NCBI RefSeq assembly: GCF_026151205.1
Contig: NC_087072.1
Span: 18,584,103-18,648,102, forward strand
DNA length: 64,000 nt
Direction of reading: 5' to 3'
Source of the DNA: Bolinopsis microptera
Lineage: Eukaryota > Ctenophora > Tentaculata > Lobata > Bolinopsidae
Part shown: positions 33,701 to 45,600 of the stretch, one piece after another
How positions within the stretch are numbered: position 1 is the stretch's first letter
Layout: every line of letters begins with the position of its first letter
Position numbers and translations under genes: made by a program
The notes under the pieces: generated by a model
Databases searched by the model: none
What the model was told of the DNA's origin: nothing
The model's input: only the letters and a program-made list of their open reading frames with translations

Positions 33701-36700
33701 AAACTATTGGAAACAAAGAGCTTAAATATGACCCAACTTATAACATTTACAAAGTAGAGGATCTTTGGAACAAGATGGTGAAGATGGAGCATCAACTGGA
33801 GAAGAGAATTCAGGGTTATCTGCTCCGTGCCGAGAACAAGAATTCGTTTTTCAACCAGTGGAAAAATGAGGTTAATCTCTATAGTTGCCGTTTGTCTTTG
33901 TGATTTGTTCACATACTATTGGGTGTTATATAGCTGCTAAGTGCTAAGTGTATGATAGATTAAACAATCAATGATGGTTGATGTGCCCAAAGTCATGCAT
34001 CGAAAGTAAAACAAGAAAACTATGGATACAAATATCGTAACTTCTAAAGATTTTTCTACTTTGTATTATTACAATTCTGTTGAATAATTTGCAATTATTT
34101 CGTCTTCAGGTGTCCCATGTAAAACAATGGATGTTAAGATGGCAAAACCATATAACTACTACCCAAGCCACTCTTAAAGATTTGGGTTCGTGTGAGCTCA
34201 GAAAGTGTGTCAAGGTCTTCAACAAATTTGGTTCTGACATCGATGAGTTGGTAAAGAACATTTCATCATCAATTGAGCTGTGCACATCACATCGTCATAA
34301 CACTTAAACTTTCTATTCTCATTTCATACGCTTTTTAATTAAGCGCATAGGTTTTTTCTGCCTGAAATTCTGGGTTTTGAGTACTTTTTCTAATGTATAA
34401 CATACCCAACATAATGTATCATTCACGGTCTTCATTTCGTCTTATATCAGAACTCTCCTTCTAGGATGAAACAAAGCAAGCTAGACTGCTGTGTAACATG
34501 TTGGTAGAATTCTCAATAGACGGAGAGGAGCAAGATACTGTCATTTCTAAGACAAATTCGCTCTGTGCTGATTACAGACAGTTTTTAAAAGACGCTCGAC
34601 ACTTCATCAAGGAACTTATCGCTCACCAGGTATTTGTTTATTCTGGGTGATGAGATTTGATGATGAATTCTAAATTTCAATACTGGTGCGATGTATTAAT
34701 ATCTGAGGCCCATAATTTGTGAGCAGGTTTAACTGGAGTCATCTCAGTGTACAGTAACGAGTAATACCTGTTCAGGACTATGAAGCAGAGATTGAAGTTA
34801 TGTACAGTGAAATGGCGGATCTGCTCAGTAAGCTTGATGGTCAGATACACGAGTTAAACCAGTACTATTCACAGCGACCTGATCTACACTCTGTGGGAGC
34901 TTGTGTCCAGGTTTTTAGCATTGTTTGAGATTTTTTGGCGTTCTTGTTCTTGAAATTTCGATCATATTCATGAAAAGAAGAAAAGATGACCGTCATACTT
35001 TGGCAAAAATCATTGTTTCGAATATCTTGATATGAATCATATTTCGCATTCCAAAAAATCTCAAATTAGCAAAGACATACCCGATCCCGAAATATTTTCA
35101 CCGTATTTTCGTCATATTTTACGAGCAATAAATGTAAAATTTACTGAACCTGAATTATTGATTCGCACGTTATTTATTACTGGTATGCAAACTTCCAGAT
35201 GAGTTCCTACGTACGAGACACATGGAATACACTGTTCGATATATCGTACGAAGTGGATGCTGTCATTTCGCTCTGGGATGATATCGAACGGAAGAAATTG
35301 CGCTTTGGCAACAACTTCCCTAAAAACCATTTCACCAGTAAGAATATTTTAGTTAATTTACTTAATTGAAAAGTAGCCATAGATATAAATACATCATAAG
35401 GAACCAGTTAAGTTAGTACCCCAATCGTGTCTTGTGCCATCCTCAGTGACCTTGCATTTTGTAAGATGGTCATTGAAGAAAAATTCAGTCAAAACAGGGA
35501 AATTTGGGTTGCGGAAAGCCGAAATTCAAATTTTTATTGCATCAAACTTTTCTCCGGATATACTGCTTCCAGTACTGTATTGACTATTGTTATATCAATT
35601 TAGTCAAACCCTCATGTCAGGTTTCAATCCAAAGTACATACTACAAAGATGGAGTCGTCTGATGGAAGAGGCCAGGTGTATAGAGGAATATATTCGCTGT
35701 CAGCGAGAAATCTGTGAGGAAAACCAACCGGCCGTGGAAGCCGTTGCTGAGAGACTTGATGAAGCGTCCGAAATTCTGAAGTCAAAGATCTCAGAGGTAC
35801 GATTTTTGCTTGTACTTTGGCTCCGCAAGATTGATTAAATTTTCTAATCTGGAATGATCCATACGCTATCAATGGACCGTGAATAGGTTGATAGTCTCGT
35901 AACTGCATGAAATTCGACAGATTTGATCAATCTTCCAACTTCATACTGTTGGAAACCAGTTACCAGATGTCAAATTCAACCTAAATTTATAGACATTTTG
36001 CTACATCAATTTTACCTCTGTGATAATTTTGCACAGATTTCTAAAAAATACAACACTAACAGCTAACTACAGTATATTAAATAGCTGTTTTTGGCGAACT
36101 CAGAAATTCGGAATGGGTTTCCATTTGGGGACTCGTCTAAACTCCAGAAATCGCGCGAAAATATGCCACAGTAAATGATAGAAAGCACATCGTGTCTCAT
36201 CCACTATGACATTAGCAATACTCATTAGCATGTGTGCCGCGCGTCATTCGGGGTCGCTAATCGTATCGAAATCGAATGTTTGCCGGTCTAGTGATAATAA
36301 TAAAGGAGTTTAAATTTGTAGGCGATTTTCCATTTTCAAAGCTTTCTCTGGATGTCTAGCTTCCAGAACATCAATCGAGTTTTGTGCCATCTATTAATGC
36401 ACTCACAGCTCACTAATAATTGGTCGGTGGACTTTTAGTAGAGGCTCTTACGGGCATTGTCTGCTCGATACGTTAGGGACCCCAGATACACCTTTCTAGA
36501 CGTATTTTTGACCGTAGAATCGATTGAAAGTAGTTTCAAGATAATTGGACTGATTGTTCTGGGGTAAAATCGCAAAAAACCGATTTTTGGGCCAAAAATA
36601 GGCCAAAAAACCATGTTTTTTGATATTTTGAGCAAGTTAATTTTGTTGGCATGTCGGCAAAACTTGCATAAAGATAGCTAAAAGACAGCCGCACAAGATT

Positions 36701-39154
36701 GTATAAAAATAAAACAAATCCCTCTATTTGTTCTGAGGTAAAAATCCAATAAAGTGGTAAAAATTTTGACTTTTTTGCTTGAAGTTTGGATAATTTTTTG
36801 CAGTTGTATTAAATCAACCCAAAAATAGTCACATCGTGTTTGCCTAAATTTTTCCTTTCCGAGAAGTACCCACTTAATATACTTTATCGAAGTTTGAATA
36901 TTTTCACTCCGCAAGCGTTTTTGCCAAATTTTCGACGCGCACTACGCGCAAAAGCATTTAGTTGTTATCAATTGGCACCCGCGCGTTCATCATAAATTTC
37001 AAACAGCTATAACTCAGCGAGATTATGTCCGTTCTAGCTCATATTTTCACACTAAATAGAAAATAATGTGATCTTATTGCTGACAAAATATGAATATAAT
37101 TACTCTATTTGCCTTAGAGTAATAGACTGTCAAAGTTTAAAACGCGCATTGGTATAGCACGTGACTAATAAGGCCAAATTTATACTTCTTAACATATTAT
37201 CGATCCTTAGACATCATACTATTGTGTCCAATTAGCGGTTAGGTCTCTAAACTCGTAGCAGAAAACACGTCTTTTTGCCCGTAAGAGCCTCTACTATTTA
37301 CTGGGCCGCGCTCAGCCTGTCATTCCGCCAAATCTTTATTCGTTTTATATATGTTAATGAACATAATAGCCTGGGGTCCTCAGGTAAGGTGGACTAGAAT
37401 TCCGTTGAAACAGTGATATTTCGGTCCAGAAAAGTTCATATCCGGAAATCTAAATTTTAGTACCTAAATTGTGTCTGATGCTTTCCATAGTGAAATAAAT
37501 AATTGGTCATTGAAGAAAAATGTGGTAAAAACTGTCAAATGTCAGTTCTGGTAATATCGTATTATAAATATGAAAAAATGGAAAAATCATTTTGTCCCAT
37601 ATTTTGTCCCATTTCTGGTCCATTTACAAATTTGTAAAAGGGACAGAAATGGGACAAAATGATTCTCCATTTTGTAGACACAGACATTTGTTTTATCCTG
37701 TTAATTTAAATTTCGGAACCATAAACTCAAATTCGCGTTTGACGTTTAATTACATACACCCAGATTGTTGTCTGTCTGGCTGGTAGCAATGGGAACATTA
37801 TGGAGACTGGAAGGGACAAGAGCCCCGTTAATAATATCCTGATGCTCCAAAACGAGCTTACACAGTCCTTTAGCGATATGAGCTCGATGAGCGAAATAAC
37901 TGATGATCTTCCTAACAGGTAACAACTTTCACTCTGCTAAACAGCTTTTTAAAATTGGGTTGATCGAATTTTCCTGTGTTGTGATTTACATTTGAGTTAA
38001 CCATTAAGAACGCCTTTTTGTCAATTATAATGTCATTTTCGTAAAGTTTTATCCTAACACAAAAACTATCCACTTCAGTGGTTTGTTCGACGATGCTTTC
38101 AACAAAATCGTTCTTCTAAATGAGTGTTACTCTTTCTGCCTGGCTACCATCGACTTGGTCATCTCCGGGCACGATACCTATCCTAAACTGATACAAGCGG
38201 AGGGCATGGCAAGCGATGTGGAGTTCTATCAAAAAGAACTGAATTGCTGCAAGGAGAAAAATCAGCTTCTTCCTAAGTACGAGAACGTTGTAAAGCTGTT
38301 TTCAGAGTTGGATCAGGACACGAAATCTCAGTTAATCCAGCAATTGAAACAGGAGGTCGAGGCGGTTAGTTCTTCGGACTATTAGTTCTGAGTTTTTAAC
38401 CTAGTAATGTCAAGGTACCGCTAAATGTAGGTCGGTGAATGCTACGGTCAACCACTATCATGATCGAGAGAATTCGATAGTTCGCTTGTGCTCTAGCTGA
38501 TAGCTCTAAGCTCATCGACTAGTCTGTATATTTTGAATAAGTGTTGTACGCTGTACTTACCCTTACAACTACAATGTACGGGTATCACCGTTTAGTATAC
38601 CATTACCAGCTAGTAATAGTATGACAGTAGGATTTATCATCTGAAATATGATATTTGTCAGGTGGATCCTACTTTCTATCGCGTCCCTCTTTCTGCATGG
38701 CTCAATGTAAGACGTGACGACTTGGCAGTTACGGAGCTTCAATCATGTTCACAGAATTTGAAAGATTGCTTTGCTTCGGTCTCCGGTCATGATGAGGCTA
38801 TTTTGATGGGAGATGTTGACAAATATATCCATCCCGATTTGGTGGCATTCCTTCTGAAAAACATGACCGAATACTTCAGTGAGTTTTTAAATTTTGCTAT
38901 CTTAGTCAAATTTCAAAAGTCAAAAGATGCTTGTTTCAAGGGTTGTCGATTTATCTGGAAAAAGTTTCCTTAATACTCAAAAATTCAACAGACCTTTTCG
39001 AATGTATGTCCCTTAACTATATAATAATAGTCAATATCTAAAATCAGGCAACGAAGAAGATTTGGATGATGACGCTTATGACTACAAGAGATTGATTGCT
39101 CATCTGACCGGAAAGAAGAGGAAGTTAGCAGTACCTGTAGAACATAACGGATAA
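30743..39154 (+). CDS. Divergent alpha-actinin-like actin cross-linker (962 residues, 16 exons)
   Basis: Exons: 30743-30847, 30972-31098, 31827-32042, 32168-32413, 32851-33044, 33167-33399, 33624-33870, 34110-34250, 34465-34629, 34776-34910, 35199-35337, 35621-35796, 37764-37918, 38079-38364, 38662-38878, 39048-39154. All phases agree; the total is 963 codons. Two calponin-homology domains: CH1 about 58-168 (FVSSIISWMNHHM, DLRDGVKLCGLINAL, VTGDTQAILSVILNII), CH2 about 180-295 (GIELLEYWAQEV, HLNMWYHLLRYIWLAEMYQF). Then a spectrin-like helical region, about 300-740, and an EF-hand-type region: VDPTFYRVPLSAWLNV and LKDCFASVSGHDEAILMGDV parallel the third and fourth EF-hands of alpha-actinin. It has the length and domain order of alpha-actinin (about 890 residues), but no EF loop keeps a full calcium-binding set. 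Polyadenylation signal AATAAA at 39612. Alpha-actinins cross-link F-actin; calcium control is unlikely here. A second, conserved alpha-actinin gene probably exists elsewhere. Confidence 0.85.
31267..31805. repeat. Dispersed repeat in actinin-like intron 2 (pair with 63041-63470)
   Basis: Starts ACAAGAATTGCGCCCGTTG, then TTTCGTTTTGGCGGACGC, CTCCAATCAGCTC, CGCGCCGCGCATTCAT, ACATCACATCTCCGCAAGC, ATCTCCAAAATCCACG and ends near GGAAAAAATAA; the same series is at 63041-63470 in an annexin intron, same orientation. Lacks terminal inverted repeats that I can see. GC-rich centre, no intact ORF. Confidence 0.88.
32435..32672. mobile_element. MITE with TA duplication, partly duplicated
   Basis: Ends CCTTACTCGGGAATATTA and TAATATTCCCGAGTAAGG flanked by TA (32433-32434, 32673-32674). 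A second left end begins at 32552 and both halves carry TAATGACCGGGAAAAATATG, so one copy landed in, or was duplicated beside, another. Lies in intron 4 of the actinin-like gene. The CCTTAC start is shared with the 49224 and 60683 elements. Confidence 0.85.
35400..35565. repeat. Single diverged relative of the 366-bp satellite
   Basis: Contains the ACCCCAATCGTGTC..GCCATC block and TGGTCATTGAAGAAAAATTC, comparable to CACCTCAATCGTGTC in the satellite at 1-1440. Similar pieces occur at 36330-36430 and 37430-37690, the last with GGGACAGAAATGGGACAAAA. All lie in introns of the actinin-like gene. Confidence 0.6.
36438..37294. mobile_element. 857-bp non-autonomous DNA transposon
   Basis: Terminal inverted repeats GTAGAGGCTCTTACGGGCA and TGCCCGTAAGAGCCTCTAC, flanked by TA (36436-36437, 37295-37296). 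The interior has no ORF with family resemblance. Sits in intron 12 of the actinin-like gene, next to the shared short module at 37300. Confidence 0.88.
37297..37390. repeat. Short repeat module, longer version
   Basis: Matches 5149-5213 with an insertion of about 25 bases (AATCTTTATTCG...) between its two halves; abuts the right end of the 857-bp element. Confidence 0.7.
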
Positions 39155-39611
39155 TTTAAAAATTGAGAGAAAAACGGTTTATTTAGTACGCAATTAATCC
39201 TCTCGTTTAAAATTCCAGCAGTACACACTAATCTTCGTTCATTAAAAGGAACTATATTTAAACCTATTAAAAATAACCTATTCCTCTTCCCTTTCGAATC
39301 CGCTGCAAAACAACTGTGCATTTTGGAACAGATCTAGATCATTTTTGAAGAACTGAAGATAAGATTTTATAATCAATATCAATGTTGTATCTCTTAATTC
39401 CTAGTCCTAAACTGTTTTCTGACCACTGTCGTCGTCCCATGTCTTTTAAAAAGAATTAAGTGTTCTTTTTTGTTTGCTGGATGATACTGATATTTGATAA
39501 TAACTGTTTTTTACACTTTTGCCTATTGTGATGACAATGTTTTTAAGTTCGATTTTGTAATAATTATGTTATTATATGTATACAACTAACGAATATTAAT
39601 AAGCACTGAAA

Positions 39612-39617
39612 GAATAA
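39612..39617 (+). promoter_or_regulatory. Poly(A) signal of the actinin-like gene
   Basis: AATAAA 458 bases after the stop codon, in AT-rich sequence without further exons. The stretch 39155-39611 is read as 3' UTR. Confidence 0.6.
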
Positions 39618-39754
39618 AGTTTGTTATTATTTTCCAATTATCATTATGTGGCCCAAAATATTCTCTGTGTAATGTAAATTAAGCTAAACTGATGTGATAA
39701 ATAAGTTATTCTCAAGCCTTAAACTTAAAGTTAAATTGAATAATAGGCCACATT

Positions 39755-39940
39755 TTTGACTGGCTTGAATAACCAGATTCTCCCAAATAAAAGAAGCGGT
39801 CTCGCCGAAACCCTAACCATAACCCCGAAGCTAACCCTGAACAATCAGATTCTTATTTTACTAGCCTGTCACTTTACCAAAACAGTTTTTTTGCTCATAA
39901 CTCCTTATTCCTTGACCTTAGGGAAGCGTTTTGGAATCAG
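39755..39940. repeat. Arm-like copy of the 4545-6075 foldback family
   Basis: ACCCTAACCATAACC, CCCGAAGCTAACCCTGA, CTAGCCTGTCACT and CTCATAACTCC follow the order of the left arm at 4550-4720, although diverged. Confidence 0.65.
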
Positions 39941-39957
39941 CATAGAAAAATTTCTCT

Positions 39958-39968
39958 TATTCTCTTAT

Positions 39969-40000
<32 letters not shown>
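39958..40000. repeat. (CT)n microsatellite
   Basis: TCTCTCTCTCTCTCTCTCTC run with minor interruptions. Confidence 0.9.
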
Positions 40001-40001
<1 letters not shown>

Positions 40002-40039
40002 AAGTTTATATTGTATATATGCGGCAAATTTGAAGACTA

Positions 40040-40220
40040 GGCAATCTTAGGTTGGATTATTCAACAATGTAGGCTAGCATATATAAACGTTACTTTACAC
40101 GATTGTTGAGTTTAACAAAACAAACCCTCATAGAAGTTTTTAGATGGGCAGGATGAGTGGGGCGAGTTAAGCATAATTGAGGCGGAGTATTCAATATTGT
40201 AACTTTACAACATTAGATTC
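40040..40220. repeat. Dispersed repeat, copy 2 (inverted match of 19081-19330)
   Basis: GGTTGGATTATTCAACAATG at the left and ATGGGCAGGATGAG..AAGCATAATTGAGGC at the right correspond to the reverse complement of 19081-19330, with a shorter middle. Confidence 0.75.
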
Positions 40221-40504
40221 CAACACATTTTGTGTATAACTATAAGCTAAAATTCCTGCAAACTGTTATATCATATAATTACAACTATTTGCTATTATAA
40301 TATCTAATCGTGACTATAGAGTTAGATTATTAAGTGACTAAATTTCAATCTATTCGCATTACTTCTCTTTTAGTTTCACAAACAATTTCTCTCGATGATA
40401 AAGTTTTTCTTATAATTATGTTATATAGACGCCGGTATTTGGCCTAAAAACGATCAGCTGAGCTGAATAAATTATCTGAAAGTTATGGTTTTAGTTTAAA
40501 GAGC

Positions 40505-40710
40505 TTATACGTGCCACATATGTCCAGGTGCATTATAATAATGCAGGACTTCTTGGCAATGAGCTTGGTTGTGGGACACACTCAACTAGGGAAGTTGAGA
40601 GGCCTCAATCAAGTCTCATTAAAGAGACATCAACAGAGTGTGAACCACTGCCAGACTTACCTTTGATAAGAGTTTGCCAGGCTTTATAAGTGTGGCAGAT
40701 GAAAGATGCT
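40505..40710. repeat. Dispersed repeat (inverted match of 61505-61700)
   Basis: GTGGGACACACTCAACTA, GACATCAACAGAGTGTGA and CCACTGCCAGACTTACCT occur as reverse complements at 61505-61640. No coding capacity. Confidence 0.85.
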
Positions 40711-42660
40711 CACAGCTCAACTAAAGGACTGTTATTATATATACATTTCAATTAATCATTACCTGAACTTATTCAAAAGAGCTATATACTATAATTAAAT
40801 GTATAAAATTCAACTATAAACATGGTAACAATTAAGTTCAAAATTCTGCTGATTAGCTGCAACATTTACGTAATTATACGGCTGCTTTGAGTTTGCGCAA
40901 GGCTGAAAGTGAGTTGCCGATGTCATTATAACACTGTAAACTTATCACACAAATCATTTTCCTGTTATACTTATACATTTGTTAACTATCTATATAATTC
41001 TATAAGACAGTTGTTTACATCTTGTGAACCAGTTGAAGCTGTACTGACAGCTTGTTTTTTGCTATCTATTATCTGTAATCAGTGATTCAGATTCGATTAG
41101 AGTTAAATGGAGTGCGCAGTAATTTATCCACGGCCTATTCGTAGTTTCGTTAGATTTAATATATTGGCGAAAAGCTTGCGTATTTCGAACACCGACGAAC
41201 AGCCTGCAGATGTAAAACATTAAGTTTAAAGAAAGCACTTATGACATAACTGAAGGTAACTGAACAGAGGACAGATGTTTGATGAGGGCTCTATATACAG
41301 TCTTACTCGTAACAGTAACACTTAATATTAGGTGTATTTTGTGTGTACCCTTCAAGAAACTTGTTCGAACATTGTGATATAACCCGTTAAGTCTATCAAA
41401 TGAAGTTTCGTCCTCTTGGGAGTGGGACTTCTAGAATAACGTAGAGCTTTTTGTTTCGTGTTTTTATATAAATGATCATATCTGTCGGCGATAGACTAGG
41501 ACAAGATGTTATTTGTTGCTCAGTTTTGCCTTGATTTGATCTTTAAAAAATCATGCAAATAGCTGAGACACACACATTGACATAGTGCAATGTGCTTAGA
41601 TCATTCAAATTAGCTTAGAACTAGACCACATGGAATTTGCTATTATGTTTTAATCAAGATTTTTGTATTTTGATTAAAATATATGCTTAGTCTAAATTTG
41701 TTAGCCATGTTTGATTGTTGATAATGATAAGCTTTAGGCTCATGGTAAGGCGATTTCTACACCCATGCCGTAGAAGTTGAACGTGATCATTGTTCAGCAA
41801 TTTTACGTTAACTGACCGGCGTCAAATTACTTCAAAAGGGCCTTTAATACATAATAGCTTATCGATTATCGAAAAAGAGCACTCAAACAATAACCATTCT
41901 CTTTTTATGTTTGTCAAGCCTTTTTAAAGGGCTCGAATAATTAAACTTAAAGGCTAAAAACAGCGTTATCTTGTTGCTTGTATTCCCTAGCAATCTATAC
42001 CGTGTTGATCACACACGGCGTGGCCACTGTGCAATGTAACCTCGCCCCAAGTAAAGTAATTATACTGGTACTGGTAGGACTAGGAGAGCTAAAATGCCGG
42101 CGTTCAGAGTAATCAAATCATTTCAAACAGCAATTTCTTACATTCTAGATCGCGATACAATAGTAATGGACATAGTGCTAAGATTAATCTTTAATCCTCA
42201 CCCAGTGCCGCGTGGTATCGACATGTTCAATGTTTAATGTGTAGAGTTTGATGTGTAGAGTCAAAGGTACAGAGTCTGGTCTTCAAAATATTCATATTGG
42301 TTACCTTGCTGTGGAACACGTAATTATATTGTAGGCTGACTGCTGAGAAACACGCCTCATTTTCGTTTTGTTCAACAACCATGACGTTTTCAATCTTTTG
42401 TGCTATCGCTTTAACATTCAGAGAGCTTTGTTTCTGACAGTCTAGTACCATATTTATATGCTGGTAACTTTTTGTTTGGCCTTATGGATCGCAGTAGTTA
42501 GATTTTATTGAAAAATAACATGATTCATGGTTCATTTCTGAGCACAATATTCGTTAATAAAAAGCTTAAACTCCTTTGGTCGTGATTGAAGTACTATATA
42601 ATACGTAACATATTACACTCCTGTTTTAATTATATGACGAAAATAAACCGAATTTAATTC
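40711..42660. other. Upstream region of the Ser-rich gene
   Basis: No supported gene. AT-rich. TTTAATTCAG at 42653-42662 is a plausible acceptor of a 5' UTR intron. An ORF on the minus strand at 42227-42451 was not accepted. Confidence 0.4.
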
Positions 42661-42690
42661 AGGGGATGTTGATAAGATTGGCGGAGTTTA

Positions 42691-45600
42691 ATGTCCGATA
42701 GAAAAAAGGGATATCAGCATGAAAAAAACCGAACAGCGGACCTGATCGAGGATTACTTGGACCAATATGAGAAACACACTAGTACCAACAGAAGAATACC
42801 GAAACCTACGGCAGGCCAACCGTCCTCCTCAAAAAAGAAACTTAGCTCGACCAAAACAGGACCTTTGAGTTCAACGACAGAGAAACGATCATTGCACCCA
42901 AACGCTCCAAAATTTGATCCAAGAGTTGAGGATGTCGCCTTAAAACCAACCAATACTTCACTAACAGTAACAACTAAAACGTTAGCCACCATCGGGACAC
43001 CGAGAGCAAAATCAGCAGAAAGTTTCCTCCAAACCCCATATAATGCCAGAAAAACAACGACTACACAAAGCAGAACAACCACAAGCTCAATCAAGGAGAA
43101 GAGGCCAGAACGTTCCACAGCTGAGAACAGGTTAAGGAACCTGCTGAAACCTCACTATCCTAACTCTGGAGTAGTACCTGACCGTGCCTCTTCTGTTCCA
43201 CCCAATACTCGCAACTTACGTAGAAATTCAGATGATCACCTCTACTCGTCAGACAGGACTAAGAAATTAGACCAACTGAGGCCGGGTCATAACAAAGATA
43301 GCGGCTGGCAAGACCCCAACATAACCAGGAAATCAATTCTCAGACACTCGATAAGCACAGATAGTCCAAGACGGTACAAGGAGACTATTGATAGCAGTTC
43401 GTCTGCTGATAGTTTCTACAGTGACAAGCGTGTTCGTTTTGAGGATCAGATAAGATTAAAGCGGAAGATAGCACCCTCACCTGAACTTGTTCAACTAGTT
43501 CGGACAGACTCTGATAACTCTTTGGCCTCCAGTTCTTCTGGAAATCTTCACAGCACTTCGGAGGTTTCGGTGTCCTCTGGGACGGGCAGTTTGCAGGACT
43601 TAAAACTTGTCGATTATTCCCTTGGCTCAAACAGCGGTTCTCGTGATGCTAGCCACAATAGCTTAGAGAGCCAAGGGAGTTCAGGACGTCAGGTGAGACA
43701 GTACTCCTCCAACGATAGCGACTATTCTACAGAGAATGAGTCTTTATATGGGATTGACAAATTGAGGAAATATGGGTCGCATTACTCCAGCAGTGACAGC
43801 TTTAAATCGTCTGCTTACAGCTCAAGTTCCTCAGTCAAAAGCCCACAAGCTTTATATTCTAAAGGTGATTTGCAATCTCGACCGAGAATTAAATCGGAAA
43901 GCAGCGAAGATGAACCCGTTCAAAGAAGGCTCAAGAAAATCACACTGAATGAATTTCATGCAGAATCGGACGAAGATGCGAAAAGTGACGGCAGTAACAG
44001 CACATTGACAGACAGCTCGGCAAGTGAAAGTGAGGTTGTGTTACCCTCAGGGATTGTGATCACGCGAGAGAAGTTCACGAGCGGCAGCGAGTTCGAGAGC
44101 TCGGCAGAGAGTGCTGAGGACAACTCTGAGGTTGATGATGGTTCTTGGTACATGACGGTCAAAGAGCACAGAGCATCATCACCCAACAACTTCGACGAGG
44201 AGGAACAGGTCATGGAGAAGGAGATATACTTTAAATATAAAGAATCTCGTAAGGGTCTTGAGGTAATCGAGCAAGGAATTGTTCCTGAAGCTCAGTTTAT
44301 TTCAGTGGAGAATGTGGAGTTCGAAGAGGTGAAGCAAGTAAAAAGACCCATACCTAGAAGACCAAAACCCATAAAGCCCGTGGAGATCATAGTTCAAAGT
44401 GTGAGTGACTCAGAATCAGATATTGTCGTCACAATGCAGGAAGAAAAGCTCAGATGGAGTAGTAAATCTCCTAAAAGATCAGATCTGGAATCACTCAAAT
44501 CAGTAACTCTAAAAGAGGGTGAGATGGATGATCTATCAGAAAGCTCGATATCTCTAACCTACGTAACCACACTGGATGGAAGTTTGACTCAAACCAGTTT
44601 GTTCACACTGCCAATCCAGGGCAAGCATTCTCCAAATCTGGCCGACATAAACTCTGCTCCTGAATCTTCAGACACCTCGTCTACCAGGGGTGTACACGCA
44701 CCGTACCATCTTGTTAAACAGATCGTGAAACAGAACGAAGCTTTGCTCCAGCTTCAAAAACAGGGTAAGCTGAACAAGTTGGTCAGCTATAGTTTGTCTT
44801 CACTCTCCTCAAACGGTACCGAAGCCACAGAATCCCTGGTGTCTCTAGTGGAGGATAATGACCCGACAGGCTTTGCACCTAGGTACTTCTACGACTGCTT
44901 CGGCATCAAGAAACAAGTCAGGGTATCCACAGGAACTTCCACTGTTTTTGGCTCAGGATACTCACTAGAGAAGCCGTATGTTAGTGATCTGACACGAAGT
45001 AAACTCAGGAATGATGATGCGAGGCGAAGATATTTCCATCAGCGAGCCACGCAGACTGCTTCTGATATCGGTGCGGAGGAAGTTATTCTTCTTAATCCTG
45101 TCAGTTGGAAGGAACAGAAAACAATGGTTTCCACAGAAGTTCAGACTGATCTTAGTGGGTCAAGGCGACTAAGTTTACAAAAGCAAGCATCCATCTCCAG
45201 CGCATTTGACGAATATTCCAAATCTCCGACTTCTGTTTCCTCTCAAAAAGATACGAAAAACATAGGGGCCTCAATTTCTGACACAGACAATTTAATCAGT
45301 TCTATAAAATCATACAATTCTCAGTGCTCGGATGAACATATTATCACAAAACAAAATTTTGTGAATTTGCATGAGACAGATAGAAAAGACAGCGTAATTA
45401 TAGACAGTGTTAAGAACACGAGAAAAATCCCCAACAAAAAGTTTGCGTACAAAAAAGAGAAAAAGGAGGACGATTCAGAGATCGAAATTGCTGCAGCAGG
45501 GGATGGTAAGTTTGTTCAAGAATTATCTATTTCCAGTGGCACAGATTCCGTTATTAGTTTCCACGAATGTTATGAAGAGATTGTCTCAGAAACTGCATTG

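Noticed and set aside
42227..42451. 74-residue minus-strand ORF (MVLDCQKQSSLNVK...)
   Set aside because: Composition looks plausible, but there is no donor of consensus type, no partner exon and no family.
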